Assembly (NCBI RefSeq): GCF_004404055.1
Contig: NZ_SOHK01000015.1
Span: forward strand, 344,282 to 408,281
Source: Cryobacterium ruanii
Lineage (GTDB): Bacteria; Actinomycetota; Actinomycetes; Actinomycetales; Microbacteriaceae
Length of the DNA: 64,000 nucleotides
Direction: 5' to 3'
The notes below the pieces were generated by a model, which was given only the letters and a program-made list of their open reading frames with translations, was not told where the DNA came from and ran no database searches. Positions within the stretch are counted from its first letter, which is position 1. Every line of letters starts with the position of its first letter. Positions 9,156 through 18,248 of the stretch are shown piece by piece. The translations under genes were made by a program, and so were the position numbers.

Positions 9156-10133
9156 ATGAAGTACGTGAAGTTCGGCAGCACAGGCCTGGATGTCTCCCCG
9201 GTCGCCTTGGGGTGCATGAGTTATGGCGAGCCGGAACGCGGCAACCACGCCTGGACGCTGACCGAGGAAACTAGCCGACCGTTCATCCGTCAGGCAGTTG
9301 AGGCCGGCATCAACTTCTTTGACACCGCGAACGGGTACTCGGCCGGGTCGAGCGAAGAAATCCTCGGGCGCGCACTCAAGGAGTACGCCAACCGGGACGA
9401 GATCGTCGTAGCGACCAAGGTGTACGCGCCCGTCGGCGACGGCCCCAACCAACGCGGCCTGTCACGCAAAGCGGTGCTGCAGGAAATCGATAACAGCCTG
9501 CGCCGGCTCGACCTGGACTACGTTGACCTGTACATCGTTCACCGCTTCGACCCCTTCACCCCCCTCGAGGAGACGCTCGAAGCCCTGCACGACGTGGTGC
9601 GCTCGGGTAAGGCACGCTACCTGGGGGCCTCGTCGATGTTCGCCTGGCAATTCGCGAAGGCGCTGCGCCTGCAGCAGGTGAATGGCTGGACCCCGTTCGC
9701 GTCGATGCAGAGCCAGTACAACCTGATCAACCGAGAAGAGGAGCGGGAGATGTTCCCCCTCGCAGTGGATGCCGGTATCGGCCTCACCCCGTGGAGCCCG
9801 CTTGCGCGTGGAAAGCTCACTCGGGACTGGGACGAAACGACGGCCCGCACCGAGACGGATCTGTTCGGCCAGACCCTCTACGCGCAGGCGGAGGAGGGCG
9901 ATCGTGCTGTTGCATCGGTCGTCGCCGACATCGCCGCCGAGCGCGGCGTGCCGCGAGCGCAGGTCGCTCTGGCCTGGGTGTCGGGCAACCCCGCTGTGAC
10001 AGCGCCGATTGTGGGCGCCACCAAGCAGCAGCACCTCGACGATGCCATCGCCTCGCTCGACCTCGAGCTCAGCGCCTCAGAGCGCGCCCGACTGGAGACA
10101 CCGTACCTGCCACGTCTGCCCGAAGGGTTTTGA
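9156..10133 (+). CDS. Aldo/keto reductase
   Basis: The product (325 aa) is an NADPH-dependent (alpha/beta)8 barrel enzyme. Visible catalytic residues are Asp and Tyr in FFDTANGYSAGSSEEILG (about 50-67), Lys in VVATKVYA (about 84-91) and His in VDLYIVHRFD (about 125-134). The start has an AAAGGAG site. It lies behind the zinc alcohol dehydrogenase on the same strand, so the two may form a carbonyl-detoxification pair, although a strong hairpin separates them. Confidence 0.9.
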   Translation: MKYVKFGSTGLDVSPVALGCMSYGEPERGNHAWTLTEETSRPFIRQAVEAGINFFDTANGYSAGSSEEILGRALKEYANRDEIVVATKVYAPVGDGPNQRGLSRKAVLQEIDNSLRRLDLDYVDLYIVHRFDPFTPLEETLEALHDVVRSGKARYLGASSMFAWQFAKALRLQQVNGWTPFASMQSQYNLINREEEREMFPLAVDAGIGLTPWSPLARGKLTRDWDETTARTETDLFGQTLYAQAEEGDRAVASVVADIAAERGVPRAQVALAWVSGNPAVTAPIVGATKQQHLDDAIASLDLELSASERARLETPYLPRLPEGF

Positions 10134-10137
10134 CGCT

Positions 10138-10290
10138 TCAGCGAACGGACTTGAACGCGGCGTCATCCGTCTGGTCTGTGCGCCGGGAGGCCAGAATGCG
10201 CAGGGTCAGTTCCGCCCCGCGGCGAGCAGGCTGACGATCTGCCCCCACCCCCTCACCCGCACCCACGCCCACGCCCACGCCCACGCGCAT
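10138..10290 (-). CDS. Doubtful small ORF with Gly-Val repeat (50 codons)
   Basis: A frame from ATG 10290 encodes a Gly-Val stretch made by a hexanucleotide tract, followed by RRGAELTLRILASRRTDQTD and ending FKSVR. The second half looks protein-like, but no ribosome site precedes the ATG and I recognise no family. It could be a real short protein, the tail of a lost gene or chance. Confidence 0.25.
   Translation of the reverse strand: MRVGVGVGVGAGEGVGADRQPARRGAELTLRILASRRTDQTDDAAFKSVR
10262..10285. repeat. Hexanucleotide microsatellite (CCCACG)4
   Basis: Four perfect CCCACG units in the gap between the aldo/keto reductase gene and pxpC. It is one of several hexanucleotide tracts in this window. 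Confidence 0.9.
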
Positions 10291-10417
10291 TTTGATGGAC
10301 GCGCTACCGCCACGCTTCGGTCACGCGAGGGCCTCCTATACGCTTCAGCTCCTACTCGACCGGTGTTCCCCACCGTACGCCGGGCAGCATCAGCGCCGGT
10401 CGGCGCCAGCCCGCGGG

Positions 10418-11383
10418 CTAGGACCAGATTCTGGCGGCGCGGGCCGAGTAGTCGTGCCGAGCATCAAGAGCCTGATCCATCGTCACGGCCACGAAGCGGG
10501 TCTTCGTGCCCGGAGAACAGCGCGCCACCAGGTCCATATCCGCGGAGATGACCGTCGCGACCATGGCATATCCTCCGCCGGAGACGGCGTCACGGTGCAG
10601 AATGATGGGCTGGGTGCCGCCGGGAATCTGAATAGAGCCGACGGCGTACCCGGCGTCGACAATATTCGAGGGATCCTGACCGGCGCCGAATGGTTGCTCG
10701 CGGTCTTTCCATCCCACTCCGGGCCCGCTGTAACGCAGTCCCATCCGGTCGGCGACGGGAGTGAGGACCCATTCGCTCGTGAGCAGGCTCTCCAGACCTT
10801 CAGCGGAGAGGTGATGGTCATACAAGCCCAGCATGACCCGAACGTTCACGTCCCTGGAAAAGACCGGACGGTCAACGACGTCAATGGACTGCAGTGCGGG
10901 CAAGCCGTTGTCGATCGCGGCACCGACGGGAACCAGGTCACCCGCGGCCAGTGCACGCCCCTCGACTCCGCCGATTGCTCCGATGGGATAGGTCGAACGA
11001 GAACCGAGCACCTCGGGCACATCGATTCCGCCGTGCACGGCGATGAAATACTTTGTGCCGCCCTTGATCACACCGAACTTCAGTTCATCTCCCGCCACGA
11101 GCGTGATCCGTTCGTATTCGGCACGGATCTCGCCGTTGACGAAGACGTCAACGGGCGCCCCGGTCACCGCGATGACGGCATCGGCCCGGGTCACGAGCTT
11201 GGGACCGATGTAGGTGCACTCGAGCACGGCCTCAGCGGCGGTGTTTCCCACGAGACGGTTGGCCAGCGTTGCCGAATATTGGTCCATCGAGCCACCCTGC
11301 GGGATCCCAAAGCGGTAGTAGCCGATTCGTCCCTGATCTTGAACGGTAGTGGAGAGTCCCGCTTCAAGAATGTCAAATGCCAT
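10418..11383 (-). CDS. pxpC: 5-oxoprolinase subunit C / biotin-dependent carboxyltransferase-like (KipA family)
   Basis: The product (321 aa) starts at MAFDILEAGLSTTVQDQGR, overlapping the pxpB stop by 11 bp, which implies translational coupling. The family signature TTVQDQGRIGYYRFGIPQGG is clear. In PxpABC this subunit helps hydrolyse 5-oxoproline to glutamate with ATP. The same fold forms part of the carboxyltransferase region of urea carboxylase. Because a biotin carboxylase and a biotin carrier lie in the same operon, a carboxyltransferase role is equally possible. It is the last gene of a five-gene operon. Confidence 0.85.
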   Translation of the reverse strand: MAFDILEAGLSTTVQDQGRIGYYRFGIPQGGSMDQYSATLANRLVGNTAAEAVLECTYIGPKLVTRADAVIAVTGAPVDVFVNGEIRAEYERITLVAGDELKFGVIKGGTKYFIAVHGGIDVPEVLGSRSTYPIGAIGGVEGRALAAGDLVPVGAAIDNGLPALQSIDVVDRPVFSRDVNVRVMLGLYDHHLSAEGLESLLTSEWVLTPVADRMGLRYSGPGVGWKDREQPFGAGQDPSNIVDAGYAVGSIQIPGGTQPIILHRDAVSGGGYAMVATVISADMDLVARCSPGTKTRFVAVTMDQALDARHDYSARAARIWS

Positions 11384-12266
11384 TGAGTGCCTCCAGGAGT
11401 GACAACGTGTAACCGTCGGGATCGGCCAAAGCCGTTTGCAGGTGGAAATCGATCGGCGTCTGGCGGTAGCGGAACGTTCCTGCTTCGACCTCCGCACGGA
11501 TTCTTCGGTATTCCGCCTCGTCGACGGGCTTGAATTTCACGATGTCCCCTGGTTTGAAGAAGATCATGAAGTCCGCGAAGTCTTCCAGCGCCTGCGACGG
11601 ATCAAAAATGGGCGCGGCCGCGATTCCGAACATCTGATAGCCGCCGGCACCCCGCACAGAATATACGCAGCTGAAGCAGCCGCCATAGCCGACAGTTAGC
11701 GCGGGAGTGTCCGTACGAGGGCTCAGATATTTCGGAACTTCAAGCTGTTTCTCGCGTTCCACCAATTGAAAGAGGAACGGCAGGCCAGCAACAAAGCCCA
11801 CCATCGACACCAGCCAGGGCGACTCGTGATGCCGTTTGATGAATTCTTCGGCGTCGGCCAGGCCGTTGACTTCGGCAGCAAAGTCAAGGTCGTTGCCCTC
11901 GGGCCGCTGGTGATATCCCTCCCGAAATCGAGCTCCGGTTTCGTTTGTGTACGGGTCGTTATACCAGACCGGAATTTCGATGATGCGTGTTTCGAGTACC
12001 TTGTTGGTCGATGCCCGCACCTCGTCCTCGAGCACGTGCACCACCTGCTCGAGCTCTTGCCAGGGCAGAATGTCTGGGTCGAAGCGCACCAGTAACGACG
12101 CATTGGCCGGGCAGATGTCGACGATACCCGCGAGATCGCGCGCCTCCAGGGCGTTCGCGATGCTGTTCGAGATGAAGTTGGCTTCCAGGGACATGCCCTC
12201 GGCGATTTCAACGAAGAGAAACTCATCGCCCCCCCAGGTATATCGGGCTGTGGTCTGCTGCGTCAT
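11373..12266 (-). CDS. pxpB: 5-oxoprolinase subunit B (KipI family, allophanate hydrolase subunit 1)
   Basis: The product (297 aa) starts at MTQQTTARYTWGGDEF with an ATGA overlap onto the accC-like stop. The family features are the cyclophilin-like fold with a conserved core (GFVAGLPFLFQL, PRTDTPALTVGYGG) and the C-terminal GDIVKFKPV segment. It is about 60-70 aa longer than E. coli PxpB because of extra N-terminal and middle segments, closer to the KipI-like part of urea carboxylases. It works with PxpC; the neighbouring biotin enzymes suggest a larger complex. Confidence 0.85.
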   Translation of the reverse strand: MTQQTTARYTWGGDEFLFVEIAEGMSLEANFISNSIANALEARDLAGIVDICPANASLLVRFDPDILPWQELEQVVHVLEDEVRASTNKVLETRIIEIPVWYNDPYTNETGARFREGYHQRPEGNDLDFAAEVNGLADAEEFIKRHHESPWLVSMVGFVAGLPFLFQLVEREKQLEVPKYLSPRTDTPALTVGYGGCFSCVYSVRGAGGYQMFGIAAAPIFDPSQALEDFADFMIFFKPGDIVKFKPVDEAEYRRIRAEVEAGTFRYRQTPIDFHLQTALADPDGYTLSLLEALNGI

Positions 12267-13618
12267 CCTGCATCTCCCATTGAGTCCAGAAACGATTCGA
12301 TGTACTTCGTGTGGTGATTGACGTGGGCGAAGTCGGGCAGGGCGACGAGAGAACTGAGCAGACCAATCGTCGATTTGACTCCGTCGATTCGAGCTTCCTC
12401 CAAGGCGCGCGCCGCCCGGGCGATGGCCAGTTCCCGCGTGGGGGCCCACACGATGATCTTGCCCAGCAGCGAGTCGTAGAACGGTGCTACCGTCTTGCCG
12501 GCAATGAAGCCGAAATCCGAGCGCACGCCGGCTCCCCCGGGAAGGTTCATCGTCTTGATCGTGCCTGGGCTCGGCATGAAGTTGTTGTCGGGATCTTCCG
12601 CGTTGATGCGAAATTCCAAGGCATGCCCGTAAAAGCTAACGTCCTCCTGGGTGATCGAGAGCTTCTCGCCCGCAGCAATCCGCAGTTGTTCACGAACCAG
12701 GTCCATGCCCGTGATGGCCTCAGTAATGGTGTGTTCAACCTGGATTCGGGTGTTCATCTCAATGAATGCAACTTCGTGACTGATCGGGTCGTAAAGAAAC
12801 TCAACGGTGCCCACTCCGACATAGTTCGCCTTGCGCGCAAGCTCCACGGAGGAATCGCGCATCCGCTCGCGAACGTCATCGGGCAGCCCGGGAGCCGGAG
12901 CTTCCTCGAGAATCTTTTGTTGCCGGCGTTGCATCGAGCAGTCGCGATCGCCGAGGTGAAGGTAGGTCGAACCATCGCCGAGGATCTGCACCTCGACGTG
13001 GCGCGCCCGGGTCACGAACTTCTCGAAGTACACGTCCGACGAGTGGAAGGCAGCGAGGGCCTCGGCCTGCGCGATGTCAACGGTGCCGCGCAACTGCGCC
13101 GGGTCTTCCACCAAACGGATTCCTCGCCCCCCGCCTCCCGCAGATGCCTTGACGACGAGCGGGAATCCGATCTTGGCAGCGATGGCATCGATGTCGTCGC
13201 CGGCCTGCAGCGCGGTTTCGGTACCGGGCAGGGTCGGCACACCGGCGTCGATCGCGGCTCGGCGCGCTCTCGACTTGTCGCCCATGAGTTCGATCGATTC
13301 TGGAGAGGGACCAACCCACGTCAACCCGGCGGCAATCACCTTGCGCGCGAACTCGGCGTTCTCCGAAAGAAATCCGTAGCCAGGGTGCACGGCATCCGCT
13401 CCGCTGTCGAGCGCGGCTCTCAGCACAGCAGCATGATTGAGATAGCTCAGTCCCGCCGGAGCAGGACCGACGATGATGACCTCATCAGCAAGGTCGGCAG
13501 CGTAGGACGTCTTGTCCGCTTCGCTGACGACAGCGACGGTCACGATGCCCATTTCTCGGGCGGTGCGAATGATTCGAACGGCGATTTCGCCGCGATTGGC
13601 TATGAGGAGTTTGTGCAT
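12263..13618 (-). CDS. accC: Biotin carboxylase (AccC-like)
   Basis: The product (451 aa) starts at MHKLLIANRGEIAVRIIRTA, the standard AccC N-terminus. It carboxylates the biotin on a carrier protein with ATP and bicarbonate. Visible features are the ATP-grasp glycine loop (KASAGGGGRGIRLV, about 157-170), the HVEVQILGD and RDCSMQRRQQK motifs, and EFLYDP...FIEMNTRIQVEHTITE containing the active-site Glu/Asn/Arg. It lies between the biotin carrier gene and pxpB. This copy is probably dedicated to the operon's own reaction rather than to fatty-acid synthesis, since no acetyl-CoA carboxyltransferase is nearby. Confidence 0.9.
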   Translation of the reverse strand: MHKLLIANRGEIAVRIIRTAREMGIVTVAVVSEADKTSYAADLADEVIIVGPAPAGLSYLNHAAVLRAALDSGADAVHPGYGFLSENAEFARKVIAAGLTWVGPSPESIELMGDKSRARRAAIDAGVPTLPGTETALQAGDDIDAIAAKIGFPLVVKASAGGGGRGIRLVEDPAQLRGTVDIAQAEALAAFHSSDVYFEKFVTRARHVEVQILGDGSTYLHLGDRDCSMQRRQQKILEEAPAPGLPDDVRERMRDSSVELARKANYVGVGTVEFLYDPISHEVAFIEMNTRIQVEHTITEAITGMDLVREQLRIAAGEKLSITQEDVSFYGHALEFRINAEDPDNNFMPSPGTIKTMNLPGGAGVRSDFGFIAGKTVAPFYDSLLGKIIVWAPTRELAIARAARALEEARIDGVKSTIGLLSSLVALPDFAHVNHHTKYIESFLDSMGDAG

Positions 13619-13688
13619 TGAGTCTTCCAGTGAGTCGAGTGAAACGTTGGAAAGGCATGGCGGGCGCCCAGGGGACACCTCGAATCAA

Positions 13689-13925
13689 TCAGGACGTGAT
13701 GGCGATCACATCGCCGGGGTTGACGATTCCAAAGTCGTCGATTTCAAACTTCTCGAGGACGCCGTCGAATTCGGCGCGAACCTCGCTGAACTGCTTCATG
13801 ATTTCGACGAGGCCGATCGTCTGCCCGGCCGAGATCGTTTCGCCTTCATTCACGTACGGCTCTTTGCCCGGGCCGGGTTTGCGATAGAAGATGCCGGGAA
13901 GGGGAGAGATGATCTGGTGGCTCAT
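13689..13925 (-). CDS. accB: Biotin carboxyl carrier protein (biotinyl-lipoyl domain)
   Basis: The product (78 aa) is a single lipoyl/biotinyl domain without the long N-terminal extension of AccB. The hammerhead contains VEIMKQF, where the Met-Lys is the biotinylation site; the usual EAMKM is thus modified to EIMKQ. The start at MSHQIISPLPGIF was chosen because upstream residues do not resemble the family. It lies 70 bp before the biotin carboxylase gene, its probable partner. Confidence 0.85.
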   Translation of the reverse strand: MSHQIISPLPGIFYRKPGPGKEPYVNEGETISAGQTIGLVEIMKQFSEVRAEFDGVLEKFEIDDFGIVNPGDVIAITS

Positions 13926-13994
13926 GCGTTCACTTTCATCGGACTGGTCAGCGTGAATCCACGCCATCGGGTGAGTGTTGTACGGCGTCGCGAA

Positions 13995-14732
13995 CTACCG
14001 GCCAAGGGCTTGGCGGACGGCTCGGGCGACGGCCGGAGAATTCGGTGCGTCGGAGTGCACGCAGATGGTCGCGAAGGGAATGCCGAGAACGGTGTCGTCG
14101 GTGGCGAGAACCTTGCCGTCCTGCAGTACGCGGCGTACGCGAGCTGCGGCCTTCTCGGGGTCCGTGTCTTCCGGGCGCCGCAGAATGATGAGACCGCCCT
14201 GGGCGTTGTAGTTGAGATCTACGTACAGCTCGCCGACGAATTCCACGCCGTTGCGTTCGGCCACCGTTTGGTGGGCGCTTCCGGCGAGGCCGAAAATGGG
14301 CACGCCGTACGACTTGGCAACGTTGACCGCGCCCTGCATGAGTGCCTCGTCGCGCGCGAGCATCCCGAAGAGTGAGCCGTGCGGTTTGATGTGGTTCAGC
14401 GGCAGGTCGTACTTATTCAGGAACCCGACCAGCGCGCCCACCTGATAGCGAATGATGGACTCCGTCTCGGAGGGAGTGAGTTTCATCTCGCGACGCCCAA
14501 AGCCAACCAGGTCAGGCAATCCCGGGTGAGCTCCGACCCGCACTCCGTGCTCCCTGGCGAGCGCGACGGTGGTGTCCATCGCATCGGGGTCCCCAGAATG
14601 AAAGCCGCAGGCAACGTTGGCGACGTCGATCAGCGACATCAGAGCCTCGTCGTTGCCGAAGCTGTGTATGCCGAGGGACTCGCCCAGGTCGGAATTTATT
14701 GTGATGTTCGAGTTTCTATTCCCATCGTCCAT
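13995..14732 (-). CDS. pxpA: 5-oxoprolinase subunit A (LamB/YcsF family)
   Basis: The product (245 aa) shows the family signatures NSDLGESLG, ANVACGFHSGDP, GAHPGLPD and HIKPHGSLF, which line the active site of this TIM-barrel-like hydrolase. With PxpB and PxpC it hydrolyses 5-oxoproline (pyroglutamate) to glutamate. It is the first gene of the operon pxpA-accB-accC-pxpB-pxpC, reading left, and is divergent from the PucR regulator. Confidence 0.92.
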   Translation of the reverse strand: MDDGNRNSNITINSDLGESLGIHSFGNDEALMSLIDVANVACGFHSGDPDAMDTTVALAREHGVRVGAHPGLPDLVGFGRREMKLTPSETESIIRYQVGALVGFLNKYDLPLNHIKPHGSLFGMLARDEALMQGAVNVAKSYGVPIFGLAGSAHQTVAERNGVEFVGELYVDLNYNAQGGLIILRRPEDTDPEKAAARVRRVLQDGKVLATDDTVLGIPFATICVHSDAPNSPAVARAVRQALGR

Positions 14733-14830
14733 GCCTCTACGCTACGGTGCCATCGGGCATGGGCCCAGTGGGCAAATGCACTAACCTTGCAACGATATTT
14801 GTGCAACTCACCCGAAAAGACAGGATTCGC
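14733..14830. promoter_or_regulatory. Divergent promoter region, pxp operon / pucR-type regulator
   Basis: A 98-bp gap between the opposing starts. The rightward gene has AGGA five bases before its ATG at 14831. I see no clear palindrome and propose it only by position as the site where the PucR protein controls the operon. Confidence 0.5.
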
Positions 14831-16297
14831 ATGCGAGTAGTCGATCTACTCTTGGAACGTTCGTTGCAGCTCTTGCTACAGACACCGTCATCCGAGACGC
14901 GGCTGGCGACCGAACTCAGCGGATGCGCCCCCACGGAGCTGATGGATCCGACCCCATTTCTGGATCCCGCTGCACTCCTGTTGACGAGTGGCATTGGAAT
15001 GAATTTCTCCGACGAACGCACCTGGGATGCTTTCGTGGAACGCCTGGTCGACGTTCCTGTTTCAGCGATCGTCTTTGCGACGGGTATGGCTCACCACGTA
15101 CTCCCGCCCGGCCTCATTGCCGCGTGCACACGGCGCGACGTCCCCCTGCTGGAGGTGCCGGCGGCTGTTCCACCGCTGCAGGTGGATCGTTTTATCGAAA
15201 GTGTCATGCAAGCCGAGCGACTCGCTGTCGTCAATCGTGGCTGGTCCCTCGCCGACGAGTGCGCTCGCCTGGCAAATCAGGATGCAGAGATCGTCACCCT
15301 GCTGGCCACCGTCTACAACGTCGTTCAGTCGCCACTCGCGGTTTACGACGCCTACGGCACGGTCATCGCGCAGTATCCCGCCCTGGCCACGTGGACCTCA
15401 GGAATCAGGACGAAACCGCAAGCCGGCGTGTTGAGCATTCCCCTGCCGATGGGGCTCAATAACCCGTGTCGCCTCGCCATCAGGGATAGGGACAGCGACA
15501 ACCCCCTCGCCTCACTGCTCGGCCCGGTCGCCTCGATCATCGCGCTGCAATTGAACCGCTCGGTCAGTGTTGATGCCAGCTGGCAGCAGGAGATCAAGAG
15601 CTTTGTCCTGGCCTGCGAGTCGTGGGAAGAGGCGACACATCTTGATGTACGTCGTGCATTTCAGGACATCGGGCTGGATCCGCGGGTAGCGGCATCCGTT
15701 CTGGTTGCCGATATGAGTGGGGAATTCGCGTCGACGTCGTGGCAGCTGCGGGTGGCGCTCCACGAGAAGTTTCATACCGTTCGGGTGACCGAATTCGCCG
15801 ATCGTCTCGTGGCGTTCACGCAGAATTCGCGCGAAGATTTCGACGCCGTGGCCGAGCGCCTCCTGCAGATCCACGATCGGCAACCCCTCGTGCTGACGAC
15901 CGCGACGCTGAGCCTGTTCGAGCTCCGCTTGTCCGTGGTGCACTCCCTGCAACTGGTCCAGCGCATCGACCGCCCCCAGCTCGCTCCCGCGCTGGGCCTC
16001 AGCGCGGTGGTCAGCGCGACCGCCGGACGCGGAGCGAAAGAAGCGGCTCGGAAGTTGTTGGCGCCGCTTCGGGAACATGATTCGAAACGCGATGGCCCGC
16101 TGCTGCAGACACTACGCACGTATCTCGACAACGACGCGCAGCCGTCGAAGACCTGCAGCGCCCTGTTCATCCACCGGAACTCGCTCAACTATCGGCTGCG
16201 CAAAATTGAGACACTACTGCGGCTCAACCTCAATTCGGTCGAGGGCCAGGCCACCTGTCTGTTCGCCCTGCGACTGGTCGATGTCGCAGACCAATAG
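14831..16297 (+). CDS. PucR-family transcriptional regulator
   Basis: The product (488 aa) starts at MRVVDLLLERSLQLLLQT. The N-terminal part is the PucR domain (LLLTSGIGMNF, AIVFATGMAHH). A middle region follows, then a CdaR/PucR-type C-terminal helix-turn-helix (LRTYLDNDAQPSKTCSALF then HRNSLNYRLRKIETLL, about 420-460). PucR proteins govern purine, proline or amino-acid catabolism. The divergent pxp/biotin operon is the obvious target, with 5-oxoproline or a related lactam/urea compound as the likely inducer (inference). Confidence 0.88.
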   Translation: MRVVDLLLERSLQLLLQTPSSETRLATELSGCAPTELMDPTPFLDPAALLLTSGIGMNFSDERTWDAFVERLVDVPVSAIVFATGMAHHVLPPGLIAACTRRDVPLLEVPAAVPPLQVDRFIESVMQAERLAVVNRGWSLADECARLANQDAEIVTLLATVYNVVQSPLAVYDAYGTVIAQYPALATWTSGIRTKPQAGVLSIPLPMGLNNPCRLAIRDRDSDNPLASLLGPVASIIALQLNRSVSVDASWQQEIKSFVLACESWEEATHLDVRRAFQDIGLDPRVAASVLVADMSGEFASTSWQLRVALHEKFHTVRVTEFADRLVAFTQNSREDFDAVAERLLQIHDRQPLVLTTATLSLFELRLSVVHSLQLVQRIDRPQLAPALGLSAVVSATAGRGAKEAARKLLAPLREHDSKRDGPLLQTLRTYLDNDAQPSKTCSALFIHRNSLNYRLRKIETLLRLNLNSVEGQATCLFALRLVDVADQ

Positions 16298-16556
16298 GCC
16301 GACGCAGAACGGCGTGGCAACGCCCTGAAGCATCCATACGCGGGGTCAGCACCGGTCGAATTGGTGCCGTGCTCGTCGGCCTCAGGCGGCCGTGGCCACG
16401 AGGGCGGCAGCTGGGGGACAAACTGCGCAAATGCAGGGAGTCGCTGCGCGCGCCGGTCAGCAGCACCGCCATCATCGCCAATCTCTTCTTAGCGTTCCAG
16501 GACGAGGTGTTGGTCTTGCACGACCAGATTGAATACCAGACCGAGTGGGTGGGTTG

Positions 16557-16835
16557 TCAGGCAAGTCTTTCAACCTCAACGAATTCGATGGTGCGTGACC
16601 CACGATTCTCGACGGTGTGTTCGGCACCGGATGGCCGTGTGTAGCTCTGACCGTTACGAATTTTCGCGACGACCTCTGAGCCGTCGGCGTTGATCACGTG
16701 CATGGTTTCAGTGACGAGGGGCACGACCGCATATTCAAATTCATGAACGTGCATGGGAATGGCATCTCCGGGTGCAATCGTCCACTTCGTGACGCGAAAA
16801 ATTCCATTGTCGATTTGCGTCTCACCGGTGGCCAT
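16557..16835 (-). CDS. Small cupin-domain protein
   Basis: The product (92 aa) is one cupin beta-barrel: PGDAIPMHVHEFEYAVVPL supplies two metal-binding His and a Glu, and the second motif is PSGAEHTVENRGSRTIEFVE. It could be a metal-dependent isomerase or sensor, with function not inferable. The 260 bp before its stop contain an open plus-strand frame (from 16369) that looks protein-like in part (NLFLAFQDEVLVLHDQIEY) but has no family match and overlaps this gene. Confidence 0.75.
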   Translation of the reverse strand: MATGETQIDNGIFRVTKWTIAPGDAIPMHVHEFEYAVVPLVTETMHVINADGSEVVAKIRNGQSYTRPSGAEHTVENRGSRTIEFVEVERLA

Positions 16836-16930
16836 GAGTTTCCCTTGCTCGGATAGCGGACAGTGAAATGATCCTACTCAGGGCAAGATCGGAGCGAAGC
16901 GTTCTACGCGGCGGGAGCGGTGGCATCCGC

Positions 16931-18169
16931 TCATACGGTGTTGGTATCGGCGCGGTCCTTCTGGCGGCGGCTCGCCAGCAGAAACGGCACACCGATGAGT
17001 TCGACGACGGCCCCGATAACAAGCGAGAAGCCGTAGCCCTGCAGGTCGGCTGCACGGCCGAGGGCTGGCTGGATGAAGACCCCACCGAGGCTGCCGAACA
17101 GCGAGTCGAACGACAGCACGGTCGCGCGCTGCTTCGACGGGATCATGTCATTGAGGTACGCCTGCCGCACTGGGCCGGCGACGGCGAAGACGAAACCCCA
17201 GACCACGAGCAGAATGACGGCGAGCCAGAACAGGCTGTTCAGGCCGAGCGCCACGAGCGTGCCGACGCTGATCAGGCCTGCGACGAGTATCATGCCCGTG
17301 CGCTTGGCGAACAGAGAGCGGATGCGCGGCGCCAGCAGCCCGCCGCCGACCTGCGCCACGGACAGCACGGCCGCAGCCAGTCCGGCGACGGAGTACGCCG
17401 TCGGGTCGCCGTAGAGTTGCAAGAGATAGGGCTGTAGCGCATAGAAGGCGTAGATACCGACTCCGCCGGCGAACGGTGCCGAGAAGATGACGTACCGCAC
17501 CGAGCGCCTTTTGAGACCGTGCTCGACCGATTGCGTGAGCACGTTGCGGGTCGCTTTAAGCGGGCCAATGGAGCGATCGGGGGTGAAGCCGAGATCTTTC
17601 ATGACGATGTAAGCGAAGACGAACAGCACCACGAGCACTCCCGCGCGCACCAGGAACGGCACGCCGAGGTTCGTGACCTGGGCGATCACCCCGCCCAGCA
17701 CGGAGCCGGTGAACATGGCGATTCCGGTCACCACCAGGCCCCGGCCAAACACCGCCTCGAGGCTGCCGGTGTAACCGGTATGGGCCAGGGCGTCGACCAG
17801 CCAGGCCTCCACCGCGCCGGAGAAGAAGGTGAAACCGAGGCCGAGCAGCACGGACACGAGCGCCCACCAGACGAACGGGGCGTGCCAAAGCCACAGCATC
17901 CAGTACAGGCCGGTCGTGATCGACAGTGTGATCGTGCCGAGCAGATACGACGCCTTGCGGCCGACCGTGTCAGCGACCACCCCGGTGGGAATCTCGAAGA
18001 TCACCATGCCCACCGTGAAGAACGCGTTGGCGGCGAAGGCTTCGAAGTTCGACAGCCCCGCGTCGAGCAGAAACAACGTGTTGATGCCCCAGATGAACGA
18101 GGCCGCGAGAGTATTGCCGAGCATCAGGGTGAGGTAGACGCGCTGCACCCGTCGTGCCGCCGGGTTCAC
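16931..18169 (-). CDS. MFS transporter
   Basis: The product (412 aa) has twelve predicted membrane helices. The loop 2-3 motif is GVVADTVGRKASY (about 63-75), a form of the MFS DRXGRR motif. It belongs to the multidrug/unknown-substrate exporter group common in Actinobacteria. It precedes the cysteine-hydrolase gene's 3' side on the same strand with 79 bp between them, so the two may be cotranscribed. Confidence 0.85.
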   Translation of the reverse strand: MNPAARRVQRVYLTLMLGNTLAASFIWGINTLFLLDAGLSNFEAFAANAFFTVGMVIFEIPTGVVADTVGRKASYLLGTITLSITTGLYWMLWLWHAPFVWWALVSVLLGLGFTFFSGAVEAWLVDALAHTGYTGSLEAVFGRGLVVTGIAMFTGSVLGGVIAQVTNLGVPFLVRAGVLVVLFVFAYIVMKDLGFTPDRSIGPLKATRNVLTQSVEHGLKRRSVRYVIFSAPFAGGVGIYAFYALQPYLLQLYGDPTAYSVAGLAAAVLSVAQVGGGLLAPRIRSLFAKRTGMILVAGLISVGTLVALGLNSLFWLAVILLVVWGFVFAVAGPVRQAYLNDMIPSKQRATVLSFDSLFGSLGGVFIQPALGRAADLQGYGFSLVIGAVVELIGVPFLLASRRQKDRADTNTV

Positions 18170-18248
18170 GACCCGCTCCGCAGGCTCAATGTTTTCACAG
18201 AGTGATCATCGACCCTCTCCAAGCGAATGGCTACCGCTGGCGCCCGGC

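Noticed and set aside
12263..13925. Acetyl-CoA carboxylase for fatty-acid synthesis
   Set aside because: The biotin carboxylase and carrier are embedded in the pxp operon, and no acetyl-CoA carboxyltransferase genes are nearby. A dedicated role is more likely.
16369..16560. Plus-strand frame with NLFLAFQDEVLVLHDQIEY
   Set aside because: Protein-like for about 30 codons only, overlaps the cupin gene on the other strand and has no ribosome site or family.
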